Assembly (NCBI GenBank): GCA_013368375.1
Contig: JAACJP010000019.1
Location: 496,001 to 560,000, forward strand
Length of the DNA: 64,000 nt
From: Tricholomella constricta
Taxonomy: Eukaryota; Basidiomycota; Agaricomycetes; Agaricales; Lyophyllaceae
Reading direction: 5' to 3'
Shown piece by piece: positions 1-11,448 of the stretch. The first letter of the stretch is position 1. Every line of letters begins with the position of its first letter. Below the pieces are notes generated by a model. It was not told the origin of the DNA. It made no database searches and saw nothing but the letters and a program-made list of their open reading frames with translations. Position numbers and translations under genes: made by a program.

Positions 1-269
1 GAACTTCCTGTTCAAGGTTTTGAAACAAGTTTCTGCAGCGGTGGTGATCCTCGTTGCAAGGGCCGATGGGTGTCTCATCCGATCCAATTGAGTCTGCGCG
101 TCATGTTCGGTCTTACAGGCCATAAAAAGGTCGATGGTCGTTCATAAACGCATGCGTCATGTTTCGTCCATGACGGTCGCACTTCAACGACTGAAAGACA
201 AACCTAAAGACCGCGCGATAGCCTCTCAACGCCTCCACACCACCCTCAGAAGCAATCAATAAAACTAAA
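1..269. other. Left-edge sequence, no gene seen
   Basis: I see no convincing coding exon here on either strand. The last part should be the promoter and 5' UTR of the gene that starts at 270. Confidence 0.4.
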
Positions 270-1882
270 ATGGGTGCGTCTAGGTCATTATTCCATGATC
301 ACAACGACGACACGGCATTTGGCGCTGGAGGCAGGTATCACAGAGAGGATCAAACATTTGCTCAGGATGGACACCCCAGCTACCGAGCCGGCCTCGCAGG
401 CAGGCAGCCAGAGCACATCGCACACCGGCGCTGTGACCTCGATTGGCAAAAACGACAACACCATTTCCGCGTTTGGCTCCAAGGCCGACGAAACTACGAA
501 AAAAAATGCTACGGGGAGCACAGGGCAGTCCGCTCAGGGCATCGGCCCAACGAGTGGCGCAGGTGTTGAAGGTGAAAGGGAGCATCGTATCACTGACGGT
601 GTTCCGTTGCACACTGACGCTGTGACCTCGATTGGCAAGAACGATAATACCACCTCCGCTTTTGGTACCAAGGCCGACAGAGACGTGGAAAACGGTACAA
701 CGAGCACAGGGAAATACGCCACTGGTCCTCCAACAAATCGTGGAGGCGACGGTGGTCCCCCGAGCCAAATTGAGAGGCCGGAAACGGGGACGCCTGGTCA
801 GACGCCGATGGAACGTTCTCCTTCTGGTCCAGCGGGTGCCACTTCACGCGACGATAATTACGAGCGGGGCTATACTAATTATGGTACGTTCCCCCTCCTT
901 CTTTCATCCATCCGTTGATGTTTTATCATCCGACCGTCGCCCCACACTGGTAGGTCCCTTCAAGACTGGCAACGCCAGAGACCATACGACTGTGCCTGGC
1001 ACTGCTGAAACCGCGGAAAACGCGACGAGCGATGACCGTGAGTCCTTTTCTCTTCTGGTCTATGTCGCGTTTTGAAGTGATGCAATGGGTATGGGGTACC
1101 TTGTCGCAGACGTGGCCCAGAGGGTAGATGGGAATGAGCACGTCGGCCACCGCGAGACGGAGGGGGTGGAGCAGGAGCATCAGCGCCAGAATCAGAACCA
1201 GTCAAACTCCATCGTCAGCACCCCCCTCACCTCTCCCAACCGATCCATTCAAACTCAAAATTCTTATCTCCAGGAGCCTGAACCCGCCAGCGCCGGCGCG
1301 ACAGAGCACAGCACCGTGGCTGATCAGGGCGCGACGCCCATCGAGCACCACCACGTACACCACGTCGTGCAGCCCGTCACCGAGAAGCAGAGTACGTGGT
1401 GCCTCTTCCGTTCCCCTTCCTCTAACCTGAAATGCCAAACCCCACGCTGACACTCCCCTTCCCCTTCTTAAGCTACCGTCCCGCACCGCATCCACACGAC
1501 TATCCCGATCCAGCACACGACGCACAGCCCGCCCGTCCTCCACGCGCCGCTGACGCACGCGCCTGTCTCACTCTCGGAGTACGAGCGCAGGGGTGGAAAG
1601 CTGCATGGTGGGCAGCGGAAGGCGGAGGACGCGGTGCGGGTGCTGCAGGACTGGGGGGAATCTGTATGTGTTGGTGGGGAGAGGGCGGAGGAGAAGGCCC
1701 GCCGTGACGGACGTTCTAAAGGCGCGACTGGCGATGGATTCGGGCACGGTGAAGGAATATTTGCGGATTTGTCCCATGTTGGACGCGGGAGTGGGACTGG
1801 GAGTGGGACTGGGAGTGGGAGTGGGGGGCAACCGCGGGATTTTGTTGCTCGTGGGCGGGAGACTATTTTCGCAAACGTTTAG
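270..1882 (+). CDS. Histidine-motif low-complexity protein, five exons (copy 1)
   Basis: I do not know a function. The proposed exons are 270-273, 335-883, 954-1037, 1110-1391 and 1473-1882, giving 442 residues. The first coding exon is only ATGG, followed by a gtgcgt donor; the gene at 19494-22125 begins the same way, which supports the start. The first half is rich in Thr, Gly and Ser and holds a 23-residue repeat (VTSIGKNDNT core) twice. Near residue 292 is HHHVHHVVQPV, and a few residues after the next splice PHRIHTTIP, both of which recur in the gene at 19494-22125. A SEYERRGGKLHG stretch follows and the C-terminus is a GSGTGSG tract. No signal peptide or membrane segment is visible. It looks like a soluble, mostly disordered fungal protein. 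An in-frame intron around 1201-1272 cannot be excluded. Confidence 0.6.
421..678 (+). repeat. Two in-frame copies of a 69-nt coding repeat
   Basis: Units at 421-489 and 610-678, 189 nt apart, encode near-identical 23-residue segments around VTSIGKNDNT. The differences are mostly third-position or conservative, so the repeat seems kept at protein level. Confidence 0.8.
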
Positions 1883-2099
1883 GCTCTTAATCATAATGTA
1901 CGATCATGGTATCAATTTATTGGGGTCGAGCACAGAACCCGGGTCGGCACACCGTTGGCAGAGATTCCCCCCACAATTGTGATCTAATCTAAATTGTAAT
2001 GATAGACGCGACGCGACTGTACGTGCTTGTTTGCTTTTTGCTATCCGGCTCTTGAACTCACACTTCCATATACATCCAATTCACCCACTGCCCTGCAGT
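1883..2099. other. Intergenic, nothing recognised
   Basis: This is AT-richer sequence after the stop at 1882. It presumably holds the 3' UTR of that gene; no exon is evident. Confidence 0.4.
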
Positions 2100-2950
2100 A
2101 ATGCGACAATGTCAAACGTTACTTCATCGATGCAATCATCGACGAACTGCGCAACGGCAAGAAAGTCCTCGCAGCTTGCAGCCTCGTATGCAAGATCTGG
2201 CTACGACGAAGCCGACACCATGTCTGTTCTCGGACGTCATCCTCAGAGATCACATATACCATTCTGAGAAACAGAGGAATTGCCATCGCTATCCGTTGTC
2301 GCCCCGCATGCTCGTACTCTCATGCAAATACGGCCACCTCCGATGGACTCCGACTCGCTAATATCCTCATTCATGGATCTGAAGCATGTCACAGTTCCAG
2401 CTCTTCGTCAAATCAATTTGTACTCTGGTTGGGACATTGTTGGACTTGTTCGCTGCTATCCCCGAGTGCAGGCGATGTGCTTTCAACTTTGCGGTTGGAA
2501 TTCTGGCGACATCGACGACGACGACGACGACGACGACAATGACAGATGGGTACAAGAGAAGAGATCTAATGACTTTCAATACTGCAGTTATTGTGATTGC
2601 CGCGCTTTTGCAGTGGTTCCGTACCTTGGAATCCATGCCTTCCCTTTCCACTACGTTGTGTCCAGTCAGAGGTGACAAGTGACGATGCTGGTTGGTGAAT
2701 TCATCTTTACATTCTCACTTTTCTCATTGGTCTCACCGCATTGCTTTTGTTCTTCATATAGAAGTCAGTTGGCGATTGCCTTTCATCGACAACGTCAGTT
2801 TCGCTCACTGTACGGGCCCGCCCATCTTTTCTATTTTTGAACAGAATCCTATCGTGCTCAACGAGCTGCTCAAACACTCCCGTCCAGCTCGGTGCTCGAG
2901 GAAGTTTTGTTGTCGACTGATGACAGATCCATGGTTCTCCTCCTAGGCCA
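2100..2950 (+). pseudogene. F-box gene relic
   Basis: From about 2120 one frame reads YFIDAIIDELRNGKK followed by VLAACSLVCKIWLRRSRHHV. This is the F-box signature seen in the other families of this window (ELIDWIIDHL followed by LSACCFVCKAWLASSRYHLF). No in-frame ATG lies just upstream, and the reading frame loses similarity after about 60 codons, running into a (GAC)n tract near 2515-2540. I read it as a decayed or very intron-rich F-box gene. Downstream leucine-rich parts could not be recovered with confidence. Confidence 0.5.
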
Positions 2951-4692
2951 TTTGATCAGACACCGATTATGCGCGCGTCGTCCGTTCCGACTCCTTGTAT
3001 GTACATAACTCTCCATTTCTCCTCGTTCTAAAGTGGGAGGGGAATTCAGAAATGGACACTTTACCTATGTGCGAAAGCAGCAGCAGCGTCCAGGTCAAAG
3101 TCGGACCACATATCTGTCGGCAAGATATGTCGACTTTCATAGTTCAAGCATGGCGAGAATCGACGCATGGGAAGTCGTGGAACGCTATTCAGTCCTACAA
3201 GGATTTCGTGGGCATTCATCTTGGCAGATTTGCGAGGCAATGCTGATAAGCATTCAATAGGTTCCTGGTCTCGTAAAGTGACGACTTTGCTGATTAGTAT
3301 CCCGCAGATTATACTTTTTGACTGCTTTTATTGAGAAGGCATTGTTCTTCAAGTGTTTTGACGAGTTTGACATGACGACCTGCACGCGTAACGCTCGAAA
3401 CATGAACCTACAGCCGTAAGTATCGCCATTGAAGAATCGGGCCTCGCTGGACAGCCGATAGAAATATTTCGCTCGTGGGATGTCCGGGGTTCGCGCTCTG
3501 ATGAATCTGCACATCCATGTGTGCCGTGTCAATTGAGCAGGATCATGGTCAGCGTGAGTACTAAGACTTTGAGATATGGTGAGTCCCCGATTGTCTGGTT
3601 ATTAGCACTGACTCGGACTTTTACGCCAAGTCTGAATGGCTTTACTCGATGACCACACTGGTCATAGTGGACGGATCATGATCGAAACGCGGACTCGTGA
3701 CCTTGTCCCGAGTCGTCGAGAATGGCAATTCCGGAGATCCTCAAGAAAGTCAGTCCCTGGAGGAACCGTCATTCACAAGATGAGCCAATATTCGTCGTGA
3801 CCCTGTCTCCGTATTGTCAGTTTGTGGCTGAATTGTCACCTTTCAATTGCATTCTCCGCGAAGTGTTCATCGATAGCGATGGTTTCCCATCGACGACCCT
3901 TAAGAGCTTAAGATGTCAACCCCCTTGCTCTTCCCAAGATGCAGCGTCCTTCTTCACCGTCGTTTTGGGGCCAGGCTCATCGATAAGGAGTGCATTTCAC
4001 TCCTCGTCACGAAAGTGCACTTCATCGATTCGTGCTTTCCGAGAATGCCCCGGCACATGCTCCTGGGATTCGAGGCCGCGGGGAATATAGGTTGTGTTAT
4101 TTTTACCATCACATCTCCTGTCTCCGTCCCCTTATATTGGTACCGGAAACTGTTTGGGATCGAATTTGCGTCCGTCATACCAGTCGTCCTAAAGTAGTGA
4201 CGAATATCTTATTTACCTGTTCTGGATTTTTGGCCGCCTCCTCTAGGATTCTCGATTCATGTACGCAGTATGCAATTTAAGTATTCTTTGAATGATGGTT
4301 TTTTTGTGGGGCACTGCCAAATGCTTGGCGTGCAGCATCGGCGTGTTTGCCTAATTGGGGTATGCATACCTGCCATTAGCGACGAGCGTCTGCAACGTGC
4401 CCCCAATCCCCTTGCCCTACCTCCCACCTCATTCCCTCGCCGTATAGCCATATTCGTGGCTTCAGAGAACCTAAATTGCGTCGAGCAGCGCCGAGGCAAC
4501 GTGGACGACCAGCAGTACGTCTATTGCTGTGATTGACCACCTGGAGTCTCAGTACTTCATTATTTTTTGGCCCCTCACACCTTCTATTGCCTCCTTGCCA
4601 TTAATTTCCGACTTTCTGGTCTCTGTGGTCACCTGCACTTGCCTGGACTTATCACTCTATCAGATACCGACGACAACATTCAATAGTCAGAC
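2951..4692. other. Long intergenic stretch without recognisable gene
   Basis: Only short open frames occur on both strands, none with a domain I recognise. The frame 3722-4090 (+) begins with ATG and is 122 codons long, but has no motif or matching copy in the window. Parts may be leftovers of the F-box relic upstream. The last 100 bp should be the promoter of the telobox Myb gene. Confidence 0.4.
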
Positions 4693-7600
4693 ATGGCAAA
4701 TGCTTCGCTCGAGGCTACAGTCACGAGTACAGCATCTGATAATGCCCTTCAAGTCCCGTCCGCATCCACTTTTTCTTTCAAAGCCCCATTTCCGGCCTCG
4801 TCGTCAACGTTCTCGGCAGCATCACCCCTGAAACAAAGGCGTGTATCGCTCGCACTCCCCTCTTCACCTCGGGTCGTCCAAGCGTGGAATTTCCGCGATG
4901 ATACAGGCGTCGAATCGCATGTACCCGAGACTGAAGCGTCGAGACTGGTTCCAGAGAAGCGAGGGAAGATGAGGAAACTCGCCACTGGTGCGGACGGCGA
5001 GCCGTTCCTGGAGAAGAAACAACGGAAGAAGTGGTCCGACGAGGAGACCAAGATGCTGGTCTTGGGCTGCAATCGCGTGAGTGCCGTCCTTTTTCTCACC
5101 AGGGCTTTCATTCAACGTGTAAGCAGCATGGAGTAGGGAACTGGAAGACCATACTCAGCGACACTACGCTTACGTTCGATAACCGGTCCCCAGTGGATCT
5201 TAAAGACCGGTAAGTCCGTTCACTACTTCATATCGTCTGTTTACTGACGCGTAGAAGCTTCCGTACATATTTTCCGGATGCGTACAAGGAACATTACCCG
5301 AACGCGCGGACACATCTTTCCAGTAAAGTCCGTTCGACCCTGCCAGATGGCTCATCACTCTTCGAAAAGACGCGCAGTAAGAAGCGCCGGCCCTTCACTG
5401 AAGAAGAAGATAGGGCGCTCAAGGCTGGGTACGAGAAGCATGGCACAGTCTGGGCGACCATTGTTAAAGATCCTGTCTTCCGAGAGCAGGGCAGGCGCTC
5501 GACGGACCTGAGAGACAGGTTTAGAAATGCCTTTCCTGAGCTTTATCAAGCAGCGGGGTATAAGCCTCGCAACGCATCCAAGAAAAAGCAGCTTGCAGAT
5601 GGGGCATCACTCCCGGTCCGCGCTGCCACGGATGATCAGCTGGCCATGTCCACCACCGGGCCTGTCAGAAGCAGGCGAAGAGCCCATACTAGCCAGGGTT
5701 TACTTCGAGGCGGGACTAAGAGCGTTCCACAGAGCACGGCATGCTCTGAGGACGATGATAGCTCTGCTGGCGAAGAGGAGGGAGATTCCGTGTTTAAAAC
5801 ACCCCACACACCCGTCTTCGTTGACAACGTCTCCACATCCTCCTTGCGGTCAAAGAAATTCGCTCCTTTCTCGACGAACGAAACCTTCGCCACTACGGAT
5901 GACGACGAAATGGAGATGGTGACTTTCGACCAACTTTCCGATTCGCTCTCCATCCCAGATTTCATGCCCAATTTACATCCGGCTCACTCCCAATACCCAA
6001 GCGACGGCCAATCCCAAACCTGGTCCTCAGGCATCAACACTCCCACCCATTCAAATCATGCTTGGTCTACAGCGGCTGGCTCTCCTACCTCATCTCACCT
6101 CTCCGCAGACTACCTCATGAGCGCTTCTCATTCACCCTCCCTCCATCGACGTAGCGATTCACTCAGCGGCATGGGCATGATAGGAAAGTCTGCATGGGGC
6201 ACGCAAGATTGGTTCTCTGCGAACCCTCGCCTCGATCCCGGAAGCAGCGGCAACACCTCTTCATCTTCCTACCCAGGCAGGGCAGATGATCCCCTCTCCC
6301 CTGCTTCTCCTTTCTCGTTCCATAATCTTAACCATGGCGTTCTTGATCGCTATGATCTTCTGCCCACCCTCCTTCATCACGACTTTTCTTCGGAAGTCGG
6401 TGTGGGCGACACGCATTCCACCTTTTCAGATGATATGTTCCCGCCTAGTGGCTTTAGGGGCTTCACCCATCACTCCAACTACGCCGGCGACCTCATCTTT
6501 GGTGCGAGAACGCACCAGCCGCAGCATCCACATCAGAGCTATCATAATTCAAACAGCTACGGCTCTGGCTTTGGCTTTGGCACTGCGGGACTCGGGCTGT
6601 CAGGGATCTCTCAATCCACGGGGATTCATCCAATGCAGCTCGCACTACCCGGCATCGACGAAATTGAGCTCACGGGCATCACACTCGACGACACCAACAA
6701 CGCTAACGGCGCCGACACCGGAATGGCGGACGACTCTGGCGGCCTCGGTCTCGACATGCCGCAGCAGCCACCCCAGCAGAAAGACGAATCCCAGGAACCA
6801 TTGGCGCTCATGTCGTCCTCCGACCGGTTCAGTCTCGACGATCTAGTTGATCTCTCCGCGCACGATCTCGAGCTGCACTCGACCCCGCCAGGCACCCCCC
6901 TCCTGTCGCGTCCACGAGGCACTCGCCGGTCCTCAGAATCAACGTTCCAGAACCACCAAGGGCAGCACGGGCGCTCGATATCGGTCCCACCGTCCGAGCC
7001 GCGCGTACAGCTGTCGTTGGCCTCTAGCTCTGCCTCCGCTGTGTCTGCCACGCGCCCGGGCCAGTCACATACCAACTCGCAGCCGGAAATGTCGACGGTC
7101 CGCACTGGCCATTATTTTGCGCAGGAAAGGCAGACACCCGATGCGCACGCGCAGGACGATAACGGTAATAAGGTTGCGTCGCCGATGCCGCCGCAGGCGC
7201 AGTCTGCAGTGGCCACGGACACGGCTCGCTCACCTCCCCCGCATTCGGCGTACCCGGCCCCGATGCTCCTCCCGTCGCTGTCGCATGACGCGTACAGCTG
7301 GCGCACGATGTCGTCTGGCGATTCCAACAATGTCAATTTGTCGTTCCTTGACTTGCATTATTATTATGGGCACGGGCATGCACCAATGGGTGCAGGCGCA
7401 GGGACTTCTGCGGGTGTAGTTGGCAGTGGGAATGGGCACACAGGAGGGCAGCAGCAGGTGGGGGGGATGTGTGATATGAATGACGAGGCGCAGCTCAGGC
7501 AGGGCCAGGCCTTGGATCTGGCGCAGTCGGCTGTCTTGGCTTCATCGTCGGCGTCGTCGTCGTCGGCTTCGCTCAAGACGTTGGGCATTCCAGCGGCTTT

Positions 7601-7841
7601 GCGCCAGCATATCCCACAGGAGGGGCAGGCTGTTGGCGCTGACGCAGGTTTGAGCAATGGGAACGGTCATGCGGTATCGGTGTCCGGGTTTGGTGCGGGT
7701 AAGCGTATGGTTGGCGGCGGCGCGGGAGCGGTGAGGGCGCATAGCCATCATAGAGGACAGAGCGCCGTATGTCCGCAGGATTTGGTCCTGCGGAGCGATA
7801 ATAAGCGGAAAAGGGCGAGTTGGGATGGAGCTCATTCCTGA
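4693..7841 (+). CDS. TAY1: Two-Myb telobox protein, Tay1/Teb1 type
   Basis: A likely double-stranded TTAGGG-type DNA-binding nuclear protein. Exons 4693-5076, 5127-5209 and 5258-7841 give 1016 residues. After a basic leader, the first Myb repeat (residues about 112-165) starts RKKWSDEETKMLVLGCNRHG and contains VDLKDRFRTYF, a match to the telobox consensus VDLKDKWRN. The second (about residues 190-250) starts KRRPFTEEEDRALKAGYEKHG and contains STDLRDRFRNAF. Two consecutive telobox repeats are the hallmark of fungal Tay1/Teb1 proteins, which bind telomeric and promoter sites. Choosing the aag acceptor at 5255-5257 rather than tag restores the telobox exactly. The remaining 760 residues are low complexity, rich in Ser, Gly, His and Gln, as expected of a regulator. 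The exact in vivo role is inference. Confidence 0.78.
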
Positions 7842-8129
7842 ATGGACGAGCTGGGGCAGATGATGATGGATGGTGAGGTGGTCGGGTGGTTGGTTCGTCA
7901 GTTATTTACTTATGCACTGGATTATGCAGAAACGGTCATATTTCCTCATACTTATGGGCATTGCCTTCGACATCGAGTGTTTCGCATCAGCTCTTTGAGA
8001 TTTGGTTCATTCACATTATTTACGATTTAATGAGCTGAACCCGTAATGACACTCATATGTTTATGCACTTTTCACGCAGGCTTGGAGCATTTTGGGAGGG
8101 TATAACTTGACATGAGCAACATGAACTTA

Positions 8130-11100
8130 TTAGACCTCTAAATCTTCCGCATCTTCTTCGCCCGTTTTGCCCAAGTCCAGCTTCCGCTTTTTTCCAGGCA
8201 TCAATTTACCGTCTCCATAACCGACGCCAGCCTTCTTTCTCAAAGTGTCCAAATCTTGCTCCGCTTCCTCTGCCCACTCGAGAACAAGATGCCTCCCAAG
8301 CAAATGGGTATGCCGCAATGCTGCATACGCGTTCTCCGCCTCGGCCCGTGAAACAAAATCGAGGAAGGCGAATCCACGTGTCCTTGAATCGAACTTCTTG
8401 GGAAGACGGACTGATTTGAGATGACCATGGGACCTGAAAAAAACTTGAGTATTGGAAGAAAAGATGAGGAAGGTAACAAACATACCCGAACAGTGCTTGA
8501 ATATCCTTCTTCGTCGCCTCGAACGGCACGTTTTTCACGATCATCTTCGTCGTGCGGCTGTTCGACTTCACCGACCCCCCCTTCCCCTTGTCCACCTCTT
8601 CAGCACCGCGTCCAGCGAACTTCACATGCAGCTGGTGGCCGTCGAGAACGAAGCCCTGCAAGCTGCTGAGCGCCTTCTTCGCGCCCTCCGCATCCTTGAA
8701 CCCAATGAAGCCATAACCCATGCTCAACCGCGGCCCGTCCGGGCGCTTCGGATCGGGCTTGGTCTGCACACGCGCGAACGAGAATGATGGCAGATGGCGG
8801 AATGACTTCGTCAGGCGCTCCTGCGTCGTCGAAAACGCAAGGTTCTTGACGTAGAGCGTCGAACCTCCCGTGATCGAGGGCTCCTCCCCATCCCCCTCCC
8901 CCTCCTCGCCCGCAGCACCGACGTCGCCCATCTCCTGCTCCGCGATTTTGACGCCCCTAAGCGCCGAGTCCTTGGGCAGGGCGTAGGTAGACGGCCCAGC
9001 CACGGCGCCGTCGAGGAACATCCCTAGGGGCCCCTTTTCGAGGTAGATGACGGAGTTGCCGAGACGCCTGTACGCGACGGCGCGGAAGCCTTTGGACGCC
9101 TCGTCGGGTTTGTCGAACTCGACGACGGCCATGGTTCCGGCTGGTGGCACCAGCACGCGCGAGAGGTCGCCGTGGGGCTCGAACAATTCCCGGATTTGTT
9201 CGGCGGTGGTGCCGTAAGGGATGTTTTTGACGAGGATGGTGGTGTCGGACCTTGCGCGGGAGGAAAAGGAGGAGAGGAGGACGCCTTGGGATTCGAGATA
9301 TGCTTTGGTTTCTTGGATGATGTGCGTTTCGGCGAGGGCGAGCTTGACGGCGGCGTTGTCCCCGGTTTCTGGATTAAGGATGGAAGCTTTGTCGATGTTC
9401 AGTCGGTCCGCGACTGATGAAGCTACGGCGTCGCTCTGGAGAACCATATGAGCTCTGGGAGTCGATATGGATATTGGAATATAATACGAACATTCATATA
9501 CAACATGCTCCAGTTGAACTCTTTGCCCGCCATTGCCTTCCGCTTCGCCTGCTTCTCACCTTTTACCGACTTCTTTCGTCCCTCCCCTTCTTCCACCTCA
9601 ACCTTTCCTTTTCGGTCGACGGCAGCGAGGATGTGAATTAAACGACCTTGGAACGATTTACGATCGAGTTCCTCGTATGCCGAGACAGCATTCGCTGCCT
9701 GGGCGAAGGTCACGTAAGCTACACCTTTGGGTTGCTTCGTGGTGATGTCGACAGGTATGTGGACCTTGTAAGTGAACGGAAGTCAGCCGAAGGCTCGATG
9801 ACAGGGAAGGAGAGAAGGGTCAGAATATATTTCTACTATCGGTTTTCCCTGAGGATCAACATTCCCGAAGGTCTGATGTCCCTATGAAAGTTTTGCATCA
9901 AGTCGATAACGGGAGATGCTATTTACCTGACGAAAGGAAGATTTATGGTCAGCAGGAGTTTTTGAATCGACGATAGAGAAGAGAAATAAAGGAGTCAGAA
10001 AATTTCTACTATCGGTTTTCCCTGAGGATCAACATTCCCGAAGGTCTGATGTCCCTATGCAAGTTTTTCATCTTTTTGCCAGGGCAAGTATCATTCGCAA
10101 CGGAGAGAGGGCCTCACCTGAGGAATTGAAAAGCGTCAGCAATGAATATCAGGAAGGTGGAAAAAGGACGAAGGAAAAAGGCTCAGAAAATATTTCTACT
10201 ATCGGATTCCAAGAGGATCAACATTCACCGTCAGGTGTCTGATGTCCCTATTCTGTTTATCATCGCAGCCGGCGACTCATAGGAAGAAGGGAAAAAGTAT
10301 AAAAAGAAGGCTCACCTGAGATATTTCACCAAATGGCTTGAAGAGCTCGAGAAGATCGGTGTCTGTACATGAGAATGCCAGATTACGGACGAAGAGCCGG
10401 GCGGTCTGCAAGATAGTCTCGACTGTGGGGTCCTTTGGTGGTTCTGGTTGAGCTGATGATTGCTCGTTCTGCTATATAGGATCTCAGTTACAGGATCAAG
10501 ACATAGAAAGCGTAGAACGTACAGTGGACTTTGAAGTCTCATCTACCTGCTTTGGACCGTCCTCGTCATCGGATTGTTCGAACGCCTTCTCCACGATATC
10601 CACCTTCTTCGACATCCGTTGCTTCATCCAGTCAAGGTCGGAGATCGTCTCGTCTCGCGCCGGCGTGTCGTCGGCCATGGGTACGTCTTCCACTGCATCT
10701 GGGTCTGCAACCGGAATGACTGGAGGTTCAGGCTTATCCTCATTTGCCCATGTGGGCACGTTCTTGTTCCGAGGTTTCATGACCTTCATAAATTCATCTA
10801 ATTGTGTGTCAGATGGAGCCGCGTCTTCGGTGACCTTCGTCGAAGGCTTTTTAGATTTGGATTTTTCGGGTAGAGCATCGTCCGTAGGTGACGGGCCCAG
10901 TCGCGGGCGCTTATTAGGTCGCGGAGCAGGTGCATCTTTTGCGCCCTTTTTTGTTCATTTATTTAGGCACGGTGAGAAAGATGATATGAAGCACATGGAC
11001 GAACCTCAATGACGTTAACGCTGATTCTGGTCGAATCAATGAAGGTCCTGTCGAACCATTCCTTCGCCGCTAGAGCTTCTCTTTCGGTCTTGTATCCAAC

Positions 11101-11250
11101 GAACCCAAAACGACGTGAAGTGCCGTCTTGCTTCAGAGCGACCTTGAAGTCCGTCAAGGTCCCTCCTGGACCGCCCTTCTGCTCAAAATGCTCTTTGAGT
11201 CGAGCAGGCGTCGCATAGGACGGCAGATTCTTGATTATGAGCCGCGACAT
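8130..11250 (-). CDS. MRD1: Multiple RNA-binding domain protein 1 (five RRMs)
   Basis: A nucleolar protein of the small-subunit processome, binding 35S pre-rRNA for 18S maturation. Proposed exons (minus): 11250-11005, 10945-10523, 10471-10316, 9764-9492, 9435-8486 and 8433-8130, giving about 783 residues (yeast Mrd1 is about 890). RRM1 starts at residue 3 with LIIKNLP and has FGFVGYK. RRM2 has LFVRNLAF and GVAYVTFA, RRM3 ILVKNIPYG, RRM4 LYVKNLAFS and YGFIGFK, and RRM5 MIVKNVPFEA and RGFAFLDFV. Five RRMs with an acidic linker after RRM1 is the Mrd1/RBM19 architecture. RRM2 is interrupted after the codons for GEISQ by a 551-bp intron (9765-10315), ten times the local norm, which holds three repeated units (see the ncRNA entries). 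The gene is divergent from prefoldin subunit 3, with 198 bp between start codons. Confidence 0.9.
9816..9905 (-). ncRNA. Candidate box C/D snoRNA, unit A, in MRD1 intron
   Basis: Read on the minus strand: box C-like TTGATGC (9901-9895), guide ATAGGGACA, D'-like CAGA, C'-like TGTTGAT, second guide GATAGTAGA, box D CTGA (9823-9820). The two guides are complementary to adjacent parts of TGTCCCTATCTACTATC, a stretch I recall as conserved in fungal 25S rRNA just before the GCGAAACCACAGCC motif. The orientation is the same as the host gene, as required for an intronic snoRNA. Box C deviates from RTGATGA at two bases, and the second guide lies several bases from box D, so folding evidence is incomplete. 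Confidence 0.5.
9991..10080 (-). ncRNA. Candidate box C/D snoRNA, unit B, in MRD1 intron
   Basis: Second copy of the same unit: box C-like AAGATGA (10074-10068), the same ATAGGGACA guide, CAGA, TGTTGAT, GATAGTAGA, and box D CTGA (9998-9995). The central 45 bp match unit A, while flanks and spacers differ, so the conserved part coincides with the putative snoRNA core. Confidence 0.5.
10178..10271 (-). ncRNA. Candidate box C/D snoRNA, unit C, in MRD1 intron
   Basis: Third, most diverged copy: box C-like GCGATGA (10266-10260), guide ATAGGGACA, CAGA (and a true CTGA a few bases on), TGTTGAT, GATAGTAGA, box D CTGA (10186-10183). GGC before box C and GCC after box D could form the short terminal stem typical of C/D snoRNAs. 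Both guides are unchanged although the surrounding sequence differs, which suggests selection on them. Confidence 0.52.
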
Positions 11251-11448
11251 AAGGTCTAGAGTGCAACAAATGTCAGTCAACAATCGATGGAGGAGGGATG
11301 GAATTAAGACAGACTTGAAAAGAATCTTTGAAGGACGAAAATCAAAAGATTTTATATCGCTTGGGAATTTAACTCCGACTCGGCTATCTCCGACCCTCTC
11401 ACCGCGAAATTTCAATTGCAAGATCTCCCAGCTCTGCGGTGTTCAGAT
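11251..11448. promoter_or_regulatory. Shared divergent promoter, MRD1 / prefoldin 3
   Basis: 198 bp separate the two start codons, so both 5' UTRs and promoters must overlap here. No TATA box is obvious. Co-regulation of a ribosome-assembly factor and a chaperone subunit is plausible but inferred. Confidence 0.6.

Noticed and set aside
3722..4090. 122-codon open frame with ATG
   Set aside because: No domain, no copy in the window, and overlapping frames of similar length on both strands; not enough to call a gene.
6286..6846. 186-codon frame within the telobox gene
   Set aside because: Alternative frame of a low-complexity coding exon with no independent signal.
9816..10271. Repeated units in the MRD1 intron as extra coding exons
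   Set aside because: They contain stops in all frames on the minus strand, and RRM2 is complete when the whole 551 bp is removed.
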